Shown one piece after another: positions 26,880-35,418 of a stretch of DNA of 64,000 bases (positions are counted from its first letter, which is position 1; every line of letters begins with the position of its first letter). Both the position numbers and the translations under genes were made by a program. Origin of the DNA: Streptomyces ambofaciens ATCC 23877 (GTDB lineage Bacteria; Actinomycetota; Actinomycetes; Streptomycetales; Streptomycetaceae). The notes beneath the pieces are model-generated. The model was not told the origin of the DNA. It made no database searches and worked only from the letters and a program-made list of their open reading frames with translations. The stretch lies in NCBI RefSeq assembly GCF_001267885.1, contig NZ_CP012382.1, positions 682,001-746,000 of the forward strand, read 5' to 3'.

Positions 26880-27986
26880 TCAGCTGTCGTAGTCCACGGT
26901 CAGCTTCTCGGAGACCGGATACGACTGGCAGGTCAGGACGTAGCCGGCGTCGACCTCGGCGGCTTCCAGGGCGAAGTTGCGGCGCATGTCCGCACTGCCG
27001 TCCGTGACCAGGGCCCGGCAGGTGCCGCAGACGCCGCCCTTGCAGGCGAAGGGGAGGTCGGGCCTGGTCCGCTGCGCACCGTCGAGGATGGTCCGCTCCC
27101 GGGACAGGGAGGAGGTCGTGGAGCGGCCGTCCAGGGTGATGACGACCTCGCTGACGGGCCCCTGCGGGCCGGCCTCCTCGTGGCGCACCTCCCGCACGGG
27201 CTCGTCCTCGGCGAAGAACAGCTCGCGGTGGACGCGGTCCGCCGGGACTCCGAGGTCGGCCAGGACCCGCTGGGCGTCGGCGACCATGCCCTGGGGGCCG
27301 CACAGCCACCAGTGGTCCGCACGCTCCACGTCCACCAGCGCGTCCACGAGCGCCGCGAGCCGTCCGGCGTCGAGGCGGCCGGAGAGCACCTCGGCCTCGC
27401 GGGGCTCGCGGGAGAGCACGTGGGCGAGCTGGAAGCGGGCCGGGTGGAGGTCCTTGAGGTCGGCCAGCTCGTCGGCGAACATCACCGTGTCGGTGCGGCG
27501 GTTGCCGTAGAACAGCGTGACGCCGGAGCGGTCGTCGGCGGCCAGCACCGACTCGGCGATCGACACCATGGGCGTGATGCCCGAGCCGGCCGCGATCAGC
27601 ACATGGTGGCCCGGGCCGGTCAGGTCGGGCGTGAAGAAGCCGGTGGGGGCCATCACCTCGACCGTGTCACCCGGACGCACCCCGTTCACCAGCCACGACG
27701 AGAACAGGCCCCCCGGCACCACGCGGACACCGATCCGCGGGAGCGAGCCGACCGGTGCGCAGATCGAGTACGAGCGGCGCTCGTCCCGGCCGTCGAACTC
27801 GCGCCGCAGGGTGAGCGACTGACCGGGCGCGAAGGCGAACTCCTCGGCCAGTTCGTCCGGGATCTCGAAGCTCACGGCCGCCGCGTCGGCACACAGCCGC
27901 TCGACGGCGGCGACCCGCAGACGGTGGAAGGCCGGGCGCCGGCGGACGCGCGCCGGCGGCGCCGAGGCGGGGGCGGTCGGGGCCAT
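26880..27986 (-). CDS. paaE: Phenylacetyl-CoA 1,2-epoxidase reductase subunit PaaE
   Basis: 368 residues. The N-terminal FAD domain (SLTLRREFDGRDERRSYSIC) and NAD domain (HVLIAAGSGITPMVSIAE, WWLCGPQGMVADAQRVL) are followed by a plant-type 2Fe-2S ferredoxin domain with cysteines at 315, 320, 323 and 353 (CKGGVCGTCR and YVLTCQSYP). It passes electrons from NADPH to the di-iron centre of PaaA. Its start codon shares a base with the paaD stop (TGATG). It is the last gene of paaABCDE. Confidence 0.96.
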   Translation of the reverse strand: MAPTAPASAPPARVRRRPAFHRLRVAAVERLCADAAAVSFEIPDELAEEFAFAPGQSLTLRREFDGRDERRSYSICAPVGSLPRIGVRVVPGGLFSSWLVNGVRPGDTVEVMAPTGFFTPDLTGPGHHVLIAAGSGITPMVSIAESVLAADDRSGVTLFYGNRRTDTVMFADELADLKDLHPARFQLAHVLSREPREAEVLSGRLDAGRLAALVDALVDVERADHWWLCGPQGMVADAQRVLADLGVPADRVHRELFFAEDEPVREVRHEEAGPQGPVSEVVITLDGRSTTSSLSRERTILDGAQRTRPDLPFACKGGVCGTCRALVTDGSADMRRNFALEAAEVDAGYVLTCQSYPVSEKLTVDYDS

Positions 27987-28492
27987 CAGATCTCCTTGAC
28001 GTACTCGAACGGCTCACGGCAGGCCCGGCAGCGCCACAGCGCCTTGCAGGACGTGGCGGCGAAGCGGGAGGTCTCCTCGGTGTCCGCCGAACCGCACCGG
28101 GGACAGGGCACCGCGGGCCGGGTGGGCGACAGCACCAGGGGGACCGGGCCGCGGGGTGCGGCACCGGGTGGGGCGATGCCGTGTTCGGTGAGCTTGCGGC
28201 GGCCGGACTCGGTGATCCAGTCGCTGGTCCAGGGCGGATCGAGGACCGTACGGATCTCCACGCGCGCGTACCCCGCCTCCCGCAGCCGCGCGGCGACGTC
28301 CGCCCGCATCTCGGCCATGGCCGGGCATCCCGAGTAGGTCGGGGTCAGGCTCGCCACCACGGTGCCGTCGCCGGTCACCTCGACGGCGCGCAGCACACCG
28401 AGGTCGGCCAGGGTCAGCATGGGCAGCTCCGGGTCCGGCACCTGCTCGGCCACGCGCCGGGCGCGGTGGGCGTCCAGGAGGGCGGTCACCAT
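27986..28492 (-). CDS. paaD: Phenylacetyl-CoA epoxidase assembly protein PaaD
   Basis: 168 residues. The N-terminal DUF59/MIP18 domain has the hallmark DPELPMLTLADLGVLRAVE and TPTYSGCPAMAEMRADVAARL; the C-terminus carries a zinc-ribbon CPRCGS...CKALWRCRACREPFEYVKE. PaaD is thought to mature the metal or Fe-S centre of the epoxidase. It overlaps paaC by 7 bases and paaE by one, indicating coupled translation. Confidence 0.95.
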   Translation of the reverse strand: MVTALLDAHRARRVAEQVPDPELPMLTLADLGVLRAVEVTGDGTVVASLTPTYSGCPAMAEMRADVAARLREAGYARVEIRTVLDPPWTSDWITESGRRKLTEHGIAPPGAAPRGPVPLVLSPTRPAVPCPRCGSADTEETSRFAATSCKALWRCRACREPFEYVKEI

Positions 28493-29313
28493 GTCGCCTC
28501 CGGGTGGGCACGGGCGACGCCCTGCAACTCGGCGAGGAGCGGCGCGAGATGTTCGGTGTGCTCACCGGCACGGCCCGATCCGGGCAACGGCCGGTACACC
28601 GGCACGGGCAGTCCGGCCGCCTCGGTGACCTGGCGCAGCACCTCGGCGACCTCGTCCCGTGCGTCGTACGCCGCGTGCAGCTCGCCGAGGTACGGGGCGA
28701 CCCGCTCCAGCGCCTCGCGCGTCCTGCGGTGCGACTCGTCCGTGCCGTCGCCGAGGCGCACGGCCCATTCGGCGGCGTACTGCCGGTGGTACGTCAGTTC
28801 CTTGACGCCCTTGGCCGCGACCGCCGCGAGAACCGGATCGGGGTGGGACGCCAGCCGCTGGAAGTGGGCGAGACGCCAGCTGGAGAGGACCAGCAGGCGC
28901 ACGACGGCGAACGCGAAGTCGTCGTCGGGCAGCTCGGCCAGGGTGACGTTGCGGAAGTCGGCGGCGTCCCTGAAGTAGGCGTAGGCGTCCTCGCCGCGGC
29001 CGGTGCCGTCGACCTGGCCCGCGCGCGAGTAGAGCAGGCGGGCCTGGCCGAGGAGGTCGAGGCCGATGTTGGCCAGCGCCACCTCCTCCTCCAGTTCCGG
29101 GGCCCGGGTGACCCACTCGGCGAGCCGTTGCGCCGAGACCAGGGCGTCGTCGGCGAGTGCCACGCACTCCGCGGCCAGCTCGACCGCGTCGACACCCTCG
29201 GGCACGGTGGTGTCGACGCCGTGCAGCGGATCCTCGAAGCCGGTGCCGTAGGCCCAGCGGCTGTCGTCCTCGTGCCCCTCGGCCAGGCTCAGGTAGACGT
29301 GGTCGTCACTCAT
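28486..29313 (-). CDS. paaC: Phenylacetyl-CoA epoxidase structural subunit PaaC
   Basis: 275 residues, ferritin-like helical subunit that pairs with PaaA. Characteristic strings: ALADDALVSAQRLAEWVTRAPELEEEVALANIGLDLLGQARLLYSRAG and FAFAVVRLLVLSSWRLAHFQRLASHPD, then GVKELTYHRQYAAEWAVRLGDGTDESHRR. It lacks the full set of iron ligands of PaaA, as expected. It starts 9 bases after paaB. Confidence 0.96.
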   Translation of the reverse strand: MSDDHVYLSLAEGHEDDSRWAYGTGFEDPLHGVDTTVPEGVDAVELAAECVALADDALVSAQRLAEWVTRAPELEEEVALANIGLDLLGQARLLYSRAGQVDGTGRGEDAYAYFRDAADFRNVTLAELPDDDFAFAVVRLLVLSSWRLAHFQRLASHPDPVLAAVAAKGVKELTYHRQYAAEWAVRLGDGTDESHRRTREALERVAPYLGELHAAYDARDEVAEVLRQVTEAAGLPVPVYRPLPGSGRAGEHTEHLAPLLAELQGVARAHPEATW

Positions 29314-29322
29314 GCCCTGCTC

Positions 29323-29616
29323 CTAGATGTGGGGGACGTCTTCGGGGATGTCGTAGAAGGTCGGGTGGCGGTAGACCTTGTCGGCGCTGGGGGCGAAGAA
29401 CGGGTCCTTCTCGTCGCGGGTGGAGGCGGCGATGTGCTCGGAGCGCACGACCCAGATGCTCACGCCCTCGTTGCGCCGGGTGTAGAGGTCCCGGGCGTGG
29501 GTGAGGGCCATGGCGTCGTCGGCGGCGTGCAGCGAGCCGACGTGGACGTGGTTGAGGCCCCGCTTGCCGCGCACGAACACCTCGTAGAGCGGCCAGCCCT
29601 GCTGGTCGGAGGTCAT
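29323..29616 (-). CDS. paaB: Phenylacetyl-CoA epoxidase subunit PaaB
   Basis: 97 residues, typical length. [41 protein letters not shown] and IWVVRSEHI are diagnostic. PaaB bridges PaaA-PaaC dimers in the epoxidase. The ATG at 29616 overlaps the paaA stop (ATGA); the frame is open further upstream only as antisense-shifted paaA. Confidence 0.96.
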   Translation of the reverse strand: MTSDQQGWPLYEVFVRGKRGLNHVHVGSLHAADDAMALTHARDLYTRRNEGVSIWVVRSEHIAASTRDEKDPFFAPSADKVYRHPTFYDIPEDVPHI

Positions 29617-30590
29617 GCCGCCGCTCCCTTCCTCGCGCGGGCGGCCTGCTTGGCGGCGTGGGCGGTGGCCGCCTCGCGCACCCAGGCGCCGTCCTCGTGG
29701 GCGGTCCGCCGCCGCTCCATCCGCTGGTCGTTGCACGGGCCGTCGCCCTTGATGACGCGCATCAGCTCGTCCCAGTCGGGGGTGCCGAAGTCGTGGTGTC
29801 CGGTCTCCTCGTTCCAGCGCAGCTCCGGGTCCGGCAGGGTGACACCGAGCTTCTCGGCCTGCGGGACGGTCATGTCGACGAAGCGTCGGCGCAGTTCGTC
29901 GTTGCTGTGCCGCTTGATCTTCCAGGCCATCGACCGCGCGGAGTTGGGCGAGGCGTCGTCGGGCGGGCCGAACATCATGAGGGAGGGCCACCACCAGCGG
30001 TTCACGGCGTCCTGGACCATCTCGCGCTGGGCGTCGGTGCCGCGCATCATCGTCATCAGCAGCTCGTAGCCCTGCCGCTGGTGGAAGGACTCCTCCTTGC
30101 AGATGCGCACCATCGCGCGCGCGTACGGACCGTAGGAGCTGCGGCACAGCGGGACCTGGTTGCAGATCGCCGCGCCGTCCACGAACCACCCGATCACGCC
30201 GACGTCCGCGAAGCTCAGCGTCGGGTAGTTGAAGATCGACGAGTACTTCTGGCGTCCCTCGATCAGCCGCCGGGTGAGGTCGTCGCGGTCCGCGCCGAGC
30301 GTCTCGGCCGCCGAGTAGAGGTAGAGCCCGTGGCCGGCCTCGTCCTGGACCTTGGCGAACAGGATCGCCTTGCGGCGCAGGGACGGCGCCCGCGTGATCC
30401 ACTCGCCCTCCGGCTGCATGCCGATGATCTCCGAGTGCGCGTGCTGGGCGATCTGCCGGATCAGCGTCTTCCGGTAGCCGTCCGGCATCCAGTCGCGCGG
30501 CTCGACGCGCTGGTCGTGCGCGATCGTCGCGTCGAAGTGCTCCTGCAGCCCTGCGGGGGGCGGTGCCTCGGCGGCGTGTGTCGTGGTCAT
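29613..30590 (-). CDS. paaA: Phenylacetyl-CoA epoxidase catalytic subunit PaaA
   Basis: 325 residues. The di-iron oxygenase subunit that converts phenylacetyl-CoA into the ring-1,2-epoxide in the cytosol. Iron-ligand motifs are visible: [17 protein letters not shown] (Glu84, His87) and [11 protein letters not shown] (Glu166/167, His170). ATG 30590 (MTTTHAAE) is chosen: GGTGAC lies ahead and the protein then has family length. It is the first gene of the leftward operon, immediately downstream of a TetR-type operator at 30607-30624. Confidence 0.96.
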   Translation of the reverse strand: MTTTHAAEAPPPAGLQEHFDATIAHDQRVEPRDWMPDGYRKTLIRQIAQHAHSEIIGMQPEGEWITRAPSLRRKAILFAKVQDEAGHGLYLYSAAETLGADRDDLTRRLIEGRQKYSSIFNYPTLSFADVGVIGWFVDGAAICNQVPLCRSSYGPYARAMVRICKEESFHQRQGYELLMTMMRGTDAQREMVQDAVNRWWWPSLMMFGPPDDASPNSARSMAWKIKRHSNDELRRRFVDMTVPQAEKLGVTLPDPELRWNEETGHHDFGTPDWDELMRVIKGDGPCNDQRMERRRTAHEDGAWVREAATAHAAKQAARARKGAAA

Positions 30591-30606
30591 CGTCACCAGC
30601 TTCCCA

Positions 30607-30746
30607 ACCGACCATTCGTTCGGTATCAGTGTGACGCCTTTCCGGGCGCCGGGCAAGACCCCGGCGCACCCGTCGCACACACTCTTGACAGTGCCGCCCC
30701 GCGGCTGGATTACTGGGCCGTGCGAGGAGCTGACCGAATGGTCGGT
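30607..30746. promoter_or_regulatory. Paired TetR-type operators between paaA and paaI (PaaR-like sites)
   Basis: ACCGACCATTCGTTCGGT (30607-30624) and, inverted, ACCGAATGGTCGGT (30733-30746) share the 12-mer ACCGACCATTCG. One copy lies 17 bases before paaA, the other 24 bases before the proposed paaI start. The CGNNCG/ACCG pattern fits TetR-type phenylacetate repressors that respond to phenylacetyl-CoA. No tetR gene is in the window, so the regulator would be encoded elsewhere. Confidence 0.6.
30685..30714 (+). promoter_or_regulatory. Promoter for paaI-paaK
   Basis: TTGACA (30685-30690), 18-base spacer, ATTACT (30709-30714). The rightward operator copy starts 18 bases after the -10, in position to block the start of transcription. 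Confidence 0.5.
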
Positions 30747-30769
30747 CGGGAAACGAGGTGGTGGGAAAG

Positions 30770-31219
30770 GTGTCGCGGACCACGGAGCCGGCGCCCACGG
30801 AGGTCATGTTCGCCGCGGACGAGGCGTCCCGGCGGCTGGGTATCGAGCTGGTCGGGCACGGCCCTGGCACGGCCGTGCTCCGTATGACCGTGACCTCGGC
30901 GATGGTGAACGGGCACGGCATCGCCCACGGCGGCTACCTGTTCCTGCTGGCCGACACCGCCTTCGCGTGCGCGTGCAACAGCCACGGCCCCGTGACCGTC
31001 GCGGCGGGCGCCGACATCGTGTTCGTCGCGCCGGCCCGCGAGGGCGATCTGCTCGTGGCGCACGCCGAGGAACGCGCCCGGTTCGGCCGCAGCGGCGTGT
31101 ACGACGTGAGCGTACGGCGCGCGGGCGAAGTGATCGCGGAGTTCCGCGGACGCAGTCGCAGCGTCCGGGACGGCCGGCCGCTCGAGACGCCGGACACGAC
31201 GACGAAGGAGTCGCGATGA
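30770..31219 (+). CDS. paaI: Hydroxyphenylacetyl-CoA thioesterase PaaI
   Basis: About 149 residues, hot-dog fold. [26 protein letters not shown] contains the family HGG and the catalytic Asp region; [19 protein letters not shown] follows. PaaI rescues CoA from dead-end products of the phenylacetate pathway. GTG 30770 is preferred (GAGG 11 bases ahead); GTG 30758 is in frame. It overlaps paaK by 4 bases. Confidence 0.93.
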   Translation: MSRTTEPAPTEVMFAADEASRRLGIELVGHGPGTAVLRMTVTSAMVNGHGIAHGGYLFLLADTAFACACNSHGPVTVAAGADIVFVAPAREGDLLVAHAEERARFGRSGVYDVSVRRAGEVIAEFRGRSRSVRDGRPLETPDTTTKESR

Positions 31220-32562
31220 GCAGCGAGCCGACGACCGGGACGGCCCCGGCACCCCGCCGGGGAGAGCCCCTCCCCCGCCACCTGCTGGACGACGCCGAGC
31301 ACCTCTCCCGGGAGCAGCTCCAGGAGCTCCAGCTGGACCGACTGCGCACGACACTGCGGCACGCCTACGAGAACGTGGAGCTCTACCGCAAGAAGTTCGA
31401 CGCCGCCGGGGTGAAGCCCGACGACTGCCGCAGCCTGGCGGACCTGTCCCGGTTCCCCTTCACCACCAAGGCCGACCTGCGGGACACGTACCCCTTCGGC
31501 ATGTTCGCCGTCCCGATGGCCGACGTGCGGCGCGTCCACGCCTCCAGCGGCACCACCGGCCGCCCCACCGTGGTCGGGTACACCGACAACGACCTGTCCA
31601 TGTGGGCGGACGTCGTCGCCCGCTCCCTGCGCGCCGCGGGCGGCCGTCCCGGCCACAAGGTGCACATCTCCTACGGCTACGGCCTGTTCACCGGCGGCCT
31701 CGGCGCCCACTACGGCGCCGAACGCGCCGGGTGCACGGTGATCCCGGCCTCCGGCGGCATGACGGCGCGGCAGGTGCAGATCATCCGGGACTTCCGGCCC
31801 GAGATCATCATGGTCACCCCGTCCTACATGCTCACCCTGCTCGACGAGTTCGAGCGGCAGGGCGTCGACCCGCGCTCCACCTCCCTGGAGGTCGGCGTCT
31901 TCGGGGCCGAGCCGTGGACCGAGGAGATGCGCCGCGAGATCGAGGAGCGCATGGACATCCACGCCGTCGACATATACGGCCTGTCGGAGGTGATCGGCCC
32001 GGGCGTGGCGCAGGAGTGCGTGGAGACCAAGGACGGGCTGCACGTGTGGGAGGACCACTTCTACCCGGAGGTGGTCGACCCGCTCACGGACGCCGTGCTG
32101 GGCGAGGGCGAGGAGGGCGAGGTCGTCTTCACCTCCCTCACCAAGGAGGCGCTGCCGATCGTCCGCTACCGCACGCGCGACCTGTCCCGGCTGCTGCCGG
32201 GCACCGCCCGGCCCGCCTTCCGCCGGATGCAGAAGGTCACCGGCCGCTGCGACGACATGATCATCCTGCGCGGGGTGAACGTCTTCCCCACCCAGATCGA
32301 GGAGATCGTGCTGCGCACGCCCGGCGTCTCCCCGCACTTCCAGATCCGGCTCACCGAGCACGGCCGCATGGACCACATGGTGGTGCGGGTCGAGGCTCGC
32401 CCCGACGCGGGGCCGGAGCGGCGGGAGGCCGCCGCCAGGGCGATCGGCCAGGGTGTCAAGGACGGTGTGGGGGTCACCGTCGAGGTGGAGATCGTCGACC
32501 CGGAGACGCTGGAGCGCTCCCTCGGCAAGCTCCGCCGGGTCACGGACCTGCGCGGGACCTGA
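31216..32562 (+). CDS. paaK: Phenylacetate-CoA ligase PaaK
   Basis: 448 residues, AMP-forming ligase that starts the pathway by activating phenylacetate. ATP-binding loop HASSGTTGRPTVVGYTDND (about residues 108-126), YGLSEVIGPGVAQEC, YRTRDLSRLL and the C-terminal lysine region TLERSLGKLRRV are all present. GAAGGAG lies ahead of the ATG, which overlaps the paaI stop (ATGA). With paaABCDE this gives the upper half of the pathway; the lower genes (paaG, paaZ, paaF, paaH, paaJ) are not in the window. Confidence 0.96.
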   Translation: MSSEPTTGTAPAPRRGEPLPRHLLDDAEHLSREQLQELQLDRLRTTLRHAYENVELYRKKFDAAGVKPDDCRSLADLSRFPFTTKADLRDTYPFGMFAVPMADVRRVHASSGTTGRPTVVGYTDNDLSMWADVVARSLRAAGGRPGHKVHISYGYGLFTGGLGAHYGAERAGCTVIPASGGMTARQVQIIRDFRPEIIMVTPSYMLTLLDEFERQGVDPRSTSLEVGVFGAEPWTEEMRREIEERMDIHAVDIYGLSEVIGPGVAQECVETKDGLHVWEDHFYPEVVDPLTDAVLGEGEEGEVVFTSLTKEALPIVRYRTRDLSRLLPGTARPAFRRMQKVTGRCDDMIILRGVNVFPTQIEEIVLRTPGVSPHFQIRLTEHGRMDHMVVRVEARPDAGPERREAAARAIGQGVKDGVGVTVEVEIVDPETLERSLGKLRRVTDLRGT

Positions 32563-32689
32563 GCGCCGCACGGGGCGAAACGTGAGGACGGACACGTCCG
32601 TTCACCCCTCGCGCTGGTGTGCGGGGGGACACGGATGGGCAGTGAATGCATGATCGGGGGAGGTTGAGTACGTCCTGGGGGGAAATTCC

Positions 32690-33988
32690 GTGCGTGTGTG
32701 CGTGATCGGTGCCGGCCTGTCCGGACTGGCGGTGGCCCACGCCCTCAAGGAGCGCGGCATCGGCTTCGTCTGCCTGGAGAAGGCGCCCGACGTCGGCGGG
32801 ATCTGGCGTCGGCCGGGGGCCGGCGAGCGCGGACCCGGATACCTGTCCCTGCACCTCAACACCGCCAAGCAGCTGACGGGTTACACCGGCTGGCCGATGC
32901 CGGATTCCTACCCGCTCTACCCCCGGCACGACCAGGTCGCCGCCTACCTGCGGTCCTTCGCCGAACGGGCCGGCGTGCTGGACCACGTCGAGCTGCGGAC
33001 CGAGGTGGTGTCCGTGCGGCGCGACGCGGACGGCATGTGGTCGGTGGTCAGCCGGGACGCGCACGGCGCGGTGGCGGCCCGGCGGTTCGAGCAGGTGATC
33101 GTCGCCTCGGGGCACCACACCGACCCCGCGCTGCCCGACCCGCTTCCGGCGGGCGCCGACTCCTTCACCGGACGGATCCTGCACTCCCTCGACTACCACG
33201 ACGGGGCCGGCTTCGCTGGACGCCGCGTCGTCGTGGTGGGCCTGGGCGCCTCGGCGGTGGACATCGCCGCGGACCTCTCCCGGCACGCCGCGCAGACCGT
33301 GCTGTCGGTGCGCCGAGGGCTGCACATCGTGCCCAAACAGCTGTTCGGCATGTCGGTCGACGAGATCGCCGAAGCCCCCTGGTGGAACGAGATGTCCTTC
33401 GCCGAGCGACGCGAGTGGGTGGAGCAGGCGCTGCTCGTCGCGCGCGGCAGACTGGCCGACTACGGGCTGCCCGAGCCCGACCATCCGGTCTTCTCCTCGG
33501 CCGTGACCCTCTCGGACGAGATCCTCAGCCGGATACGCCACGGCGCCGTCACCCCCAAGCCCGCGATCGCCTCGTTCGACGGCGACCGCGTCGTGTTCAC
33601 CGACGGCACCTCCACGGCCGCGGACGCGGTCGTCTACTGCACCGGCTTCCACATGACCTTCCCCTTCCTGCCCGCCGGTTGCCCGGTGGCGGCGGACGGT
33701 TCGGTCGAGCTGTACCGGCGGGTGGTCCCCGCCGACCTGCCGGGCCTGTACTTCGTCGGACTGGTCAGGCCCGTGGGCGCGATCACCCGGCTGGTGGAGG
33801 CCCAGGCGCGGTGGGTGGCGCGGATCATCGACGGCGCGGCCACACTGCCCCCGGCCGACGAGATGCGCGAGGAGATCGGCACCCACCTCGCCGCCATCGT
33901 CCAGCGCTACGGCCGCACCCGGGGCGCCTCCATCCAGGTCGACGTGGGCCCCTACCTGGCGGAGTTCCGGGAGTCGCTGGCCGTGTAG
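32690..33988 (+). CDS. Flavin-containing monooxygenase (FMO), probable prenyl-indole N-oxygenase
   Basis: 432 residues. FAD site [21 protein letters not shown] at the very start, NADPH site [18 protein letters not shown] at about residue 180, and a flavin-monooxygenase fingerprint region ([19 protein letters not shown]). GTG 32690 has GGGGGGA ahead. From memory, a homologous S. coelicolor FMO beside a DMATS enzyme turns prenylated tryptophan into a prenyl-indole-3-acetaldoxime/acetonitrile; the convergent prenyltransferase here supports the same role. It starts 127 bases after paaK and could be partly read through from it. Confidence 0.88.
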   Translation: MRVCVIGAGLSGLAVAHALKERGIGFVCLEKAPDVGGIWRRPGAGERGPGYLSLHLNTAKQLTGYTGWPMPDSYPLYPRHDQVAAYLRSFAERAGVLDHVELRTEVVSVRRDADGMWSVVSRDAHGAVAARRFEQVIVASGHHTDPALPDPLPAGADSFTGRILHSLDYHDGAGFAGRRVVVVGLGASAVDIAADLSRHAAQTVLSVRRGLHIVPKQLFGMSVDEIAEAPWWNEMSFAERREWVEQALLVARGRLADYGLPEPDHPVFSSAVTLSDEILSRIRHGAVTPKPAIASFDGDRVVFTDGTSTAADAVVYCTGFHMTFPFLPAGCPVAADGSVELYRRVVPADLPGLYFVGLVRPVGAITRLVEAQARWVARIIDGAATLPPADEMREEIGTHLAAIVQRYGRTRGASIQVDVGPYLAEFRESLAV

Positions 33989-33995
33989 CCGTAGG

Positions 33996-34062
33996 CCCGG
34001 CGCCCTCTCCGGCGCCGGGTCGCCCCCGCGCCCAGGGCTCCCGGTGGGCGCCACCGGGAGCC
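33996..34062. terminator. Two GC-rich hairpins between convergent FMO and prenyltransferase genes
   Basis: Stem CCCGGCGCC (33996-34004) with GGCGCCGGG (34011-34019), loop of 6; then a 12-base stem at 34036-34047 paired with 34051-34062, loop of 3. There is no T-run, as is common in Streptomyces. Probable bidirectional terminator. Confidence 0.6.
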
Positions 34063-34083
34063 TGCGGTGTCGGGGCGGTCCGC

Positions 34084-35211
34084 TCAGCGCACCGCCACCG
34101 GGCGGCGGACAGCCGCCACGGCCGGCGCCCTGACCGCGTACGCCTCCGAGGAGAGGTACGCCGTCACCCGCGGCGGCCGGCCCTGCTGATGGGCCAGCGC
34201 CAGGTAGGCGATCAGCCCGACCCCGTCCTCCGGCCGCCGCTGGGTGAGGGCGGCGAAGGCCCGGGGCAGCACCGCCTCGTCCATCGCGTGGTGGCGCAAC
34301 ACGCTCGCCGCGCGCTCCAGCGCCTCACCGTCGTGCCGGGCGTAGTCCCTGACCGGGATGTGCAGGGTGAATCCGCTCGGCCGCCCGGACCCGGTGTCGG
34401 TGAAGGAGTGACAGGTCAGGCCGGGCCGCCTGTCGAGCCCCGACCGGTCGGGGCCGACGCCCGCGGCCGCCCTGAAGAAACCCTCGACCGCCGCGGGACC
34501 GGGGCCCGTCCCCTCGCGCGACAACAGACCCGCCTGGCGGGCCGTGAGGTTGTCGTGGCGCACGTAGACCTTGACCCGGGGGTCCTCCCAGTCCCCCAGG
34601 TCCAGGGCGAGGAACGGATGACCGGTGCCGCGCGGCAGGCTGTCGAAGGCTCGCCGGTGGCCCAGCCGGTGCAGGGCCTCGCGCACCGTTGCGGCGGAAC
34701 GTTCCGCCCCGTTCGCGGCCGGGTTCAGGTAGACCTTGACCTTGGGCACGCCGCCGGGCCTGAGCTCCAGGGCGCACCACAGGGCCAGGGGACCCTGCGG
34801 AGCGGGCGGCAGGAACAGGTCCTCGACCTCGTCGAGCGGGGCGGTGGTGAAGTTCCAGCGACGCGCCATCCCCCGGATGGTCTCGAGTCCGGCACGGCCG
34901 TTGAGGGCCAGGCTGTCTGCGCCGCAGCCCGGTTCCAGGAGCACCCGCAGGGCGGGGGCCGCGTCCGGCTGTAAGGAGAACGAGAACTCGACGGGGGTGT
35001 GGTCGTCGGACAGGAAGGTGCGGGTGGGAGGCGGCAGGTGCAGCGGTCGCGCGGCCACCGGGCCCAGTGCGTCGGTCAGGACTCGGGCGTAGGTCTCGAC
35101 GTCGGCTTCGGAGAGGCCGGCGACCGCGCCGAGTCTTCGCAACTGGCCGCTCGTGAGGGCGCCGAGGGTCGGTGCGCCCCCCGGTTCCGCGCCGGTCCGT
35201 ACGGTGGTCAC
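34084..35211 (-). CDS. DMATS-type aromatic (indole/tryptophan) prenyltransferase, TTA-containing
   Basis: 375 residues from GTG 35211, which overlaps the stop of a small upstream frame (GTGA) and has GAGGGA ahead. The ABBA-barrel pattern of bacterial dimethylallyltryptophan synthases is clear: TPVEFSFSLQPD, LRVLLEPGC, RRWNFTTAPLDEVEDLFLP, ALWCALELRPGGVPKVKVYLNP, DPRVKVYVRHDN, GFTLHIPVRDYARHDGEALERA and PRVTAYLSSEAY. It would attach a dimethylallyl group to the indole ring of tryptophan. Leu80 is encoded by TTA (34972-34974), so translation should need the bldA tRNA. It is convergent with the FMO and downstream of the conservon P450 on the same strand. Confidence 0.9.
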   Translation of the reverse strand: MTTVRTGAEPGGAPTLGALTSGQLRRLGAVAGLSEADVETYARVLTDALGPVAARPLHLPPPTRTFLSDDHTPVEFSFSLQPDAAPALRVLLEPGCGADSLALNGRAGLETIRGMARRWNFTTAPLDEVEDLFLPPAPQGPLALWCALELRPGGVPKVKVYLNPAANGAERSAATVREALHRLGHRRAFDSLPRGTGHPFLALDLGDWEDPRVKVYVRHDNLTARQAGLLSREGTGPGPAAVEGFFRAAAGVGPDRSGLDRRPGLTCHSFTDTGSGRPSGFTLHIPVRDYARHDGEALERAASVLRHHAMDEAVLPRAFAALTQRRPEDGVGLIAYLALAHQQGRPPRVTAYLSSEAYAVRAPAVAAVRRPVAVR

Positions 35212-35315
35212 CGGCCCGTCCCTCGCCCGGGCCGCACAAAGAGATACCCGCCTGGGGAGGCGGGTATCGGTGAGAGCGGCGGTGGCAGAGCGGCGTTCGT
35301 GGATATGTGGTCCAC
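35208..35315 (-). CDS. 35-residue leader-type open frame overlapping the prenyltransferase start
   Basis: GTG 35315 has a near-perfect AAGGAGGT ribosome site 4-5 bases ahead, one of the strongest in the window. The frame encodes 35 residues (MDHISTNAALPPPLSPIP, then ASPGGYLFVRPGRGTGR) and its TGA overlaps the prenyltransferase GTG (GTGA). It contains no Trp or Cys run. A terminator-like hairpin lies inside it, so its translation should open the hairpin and also re-initiate at the prenyltransferase. A control role is inferred; a small functional peptide cannot be excluded. Confidence 0.5.
   Translation of the reverse strand: MDHISTNAALPPPLSPIPASPGGYLFVRPGRGTGR
35243..35268 (-). terminator. 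Terminator-like attenuator hairpin inside the leader frame
   Basis: Perfect 11-base stem GATACCCGCCT / AGGCGGGTATC (35243-35253 and 35258-35268) with a 4-base loop, followed on the minus strand by TCTTTGT. It lies 31 bases upstream of the prenyltransferase start, where a terminator would only make sense as an attenuator. Confidence 0.55.
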
Positions 35316-35332
35316 GACACCTCCTTCTCCTC

Positions 35333-35361
35333 GTGAGCAACTTGAATGCCGCGTTGCTCAC
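35333..35361 (-). promoter_or_regulatory. Upstream hairpin in the prenyltransferase leader
   Basis: Perfect 9-base inverted repeat GTGAGCAAC / GTTGCTCAC (35353-35361 and 35333-35341) with an 11-base loop, just before the AAGGAGGT site of the leader frame. It may be an RNA element or a protein-binding palindrome. Confidence 0.5.
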
Positions 35362-35418
35362 TACCCGTGCCGTTGATCCTTCATGCGAAAGGGACAGGTT
35401 GGGAGGATGTTGCGCGTG

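Noticed and set aside
35212..35320. A Trp-containing leader frame (Met-Ser-Trp start at 35320) as a tryptophan attenuator for the prenyltransferase.
   Set aside because: That frame has a single Trp and does not stop before the prenyltransferase gene; it stays open far into it. The neighbouring frame starting at 35315 has the better ribosome spacing and a GTGA overlap.
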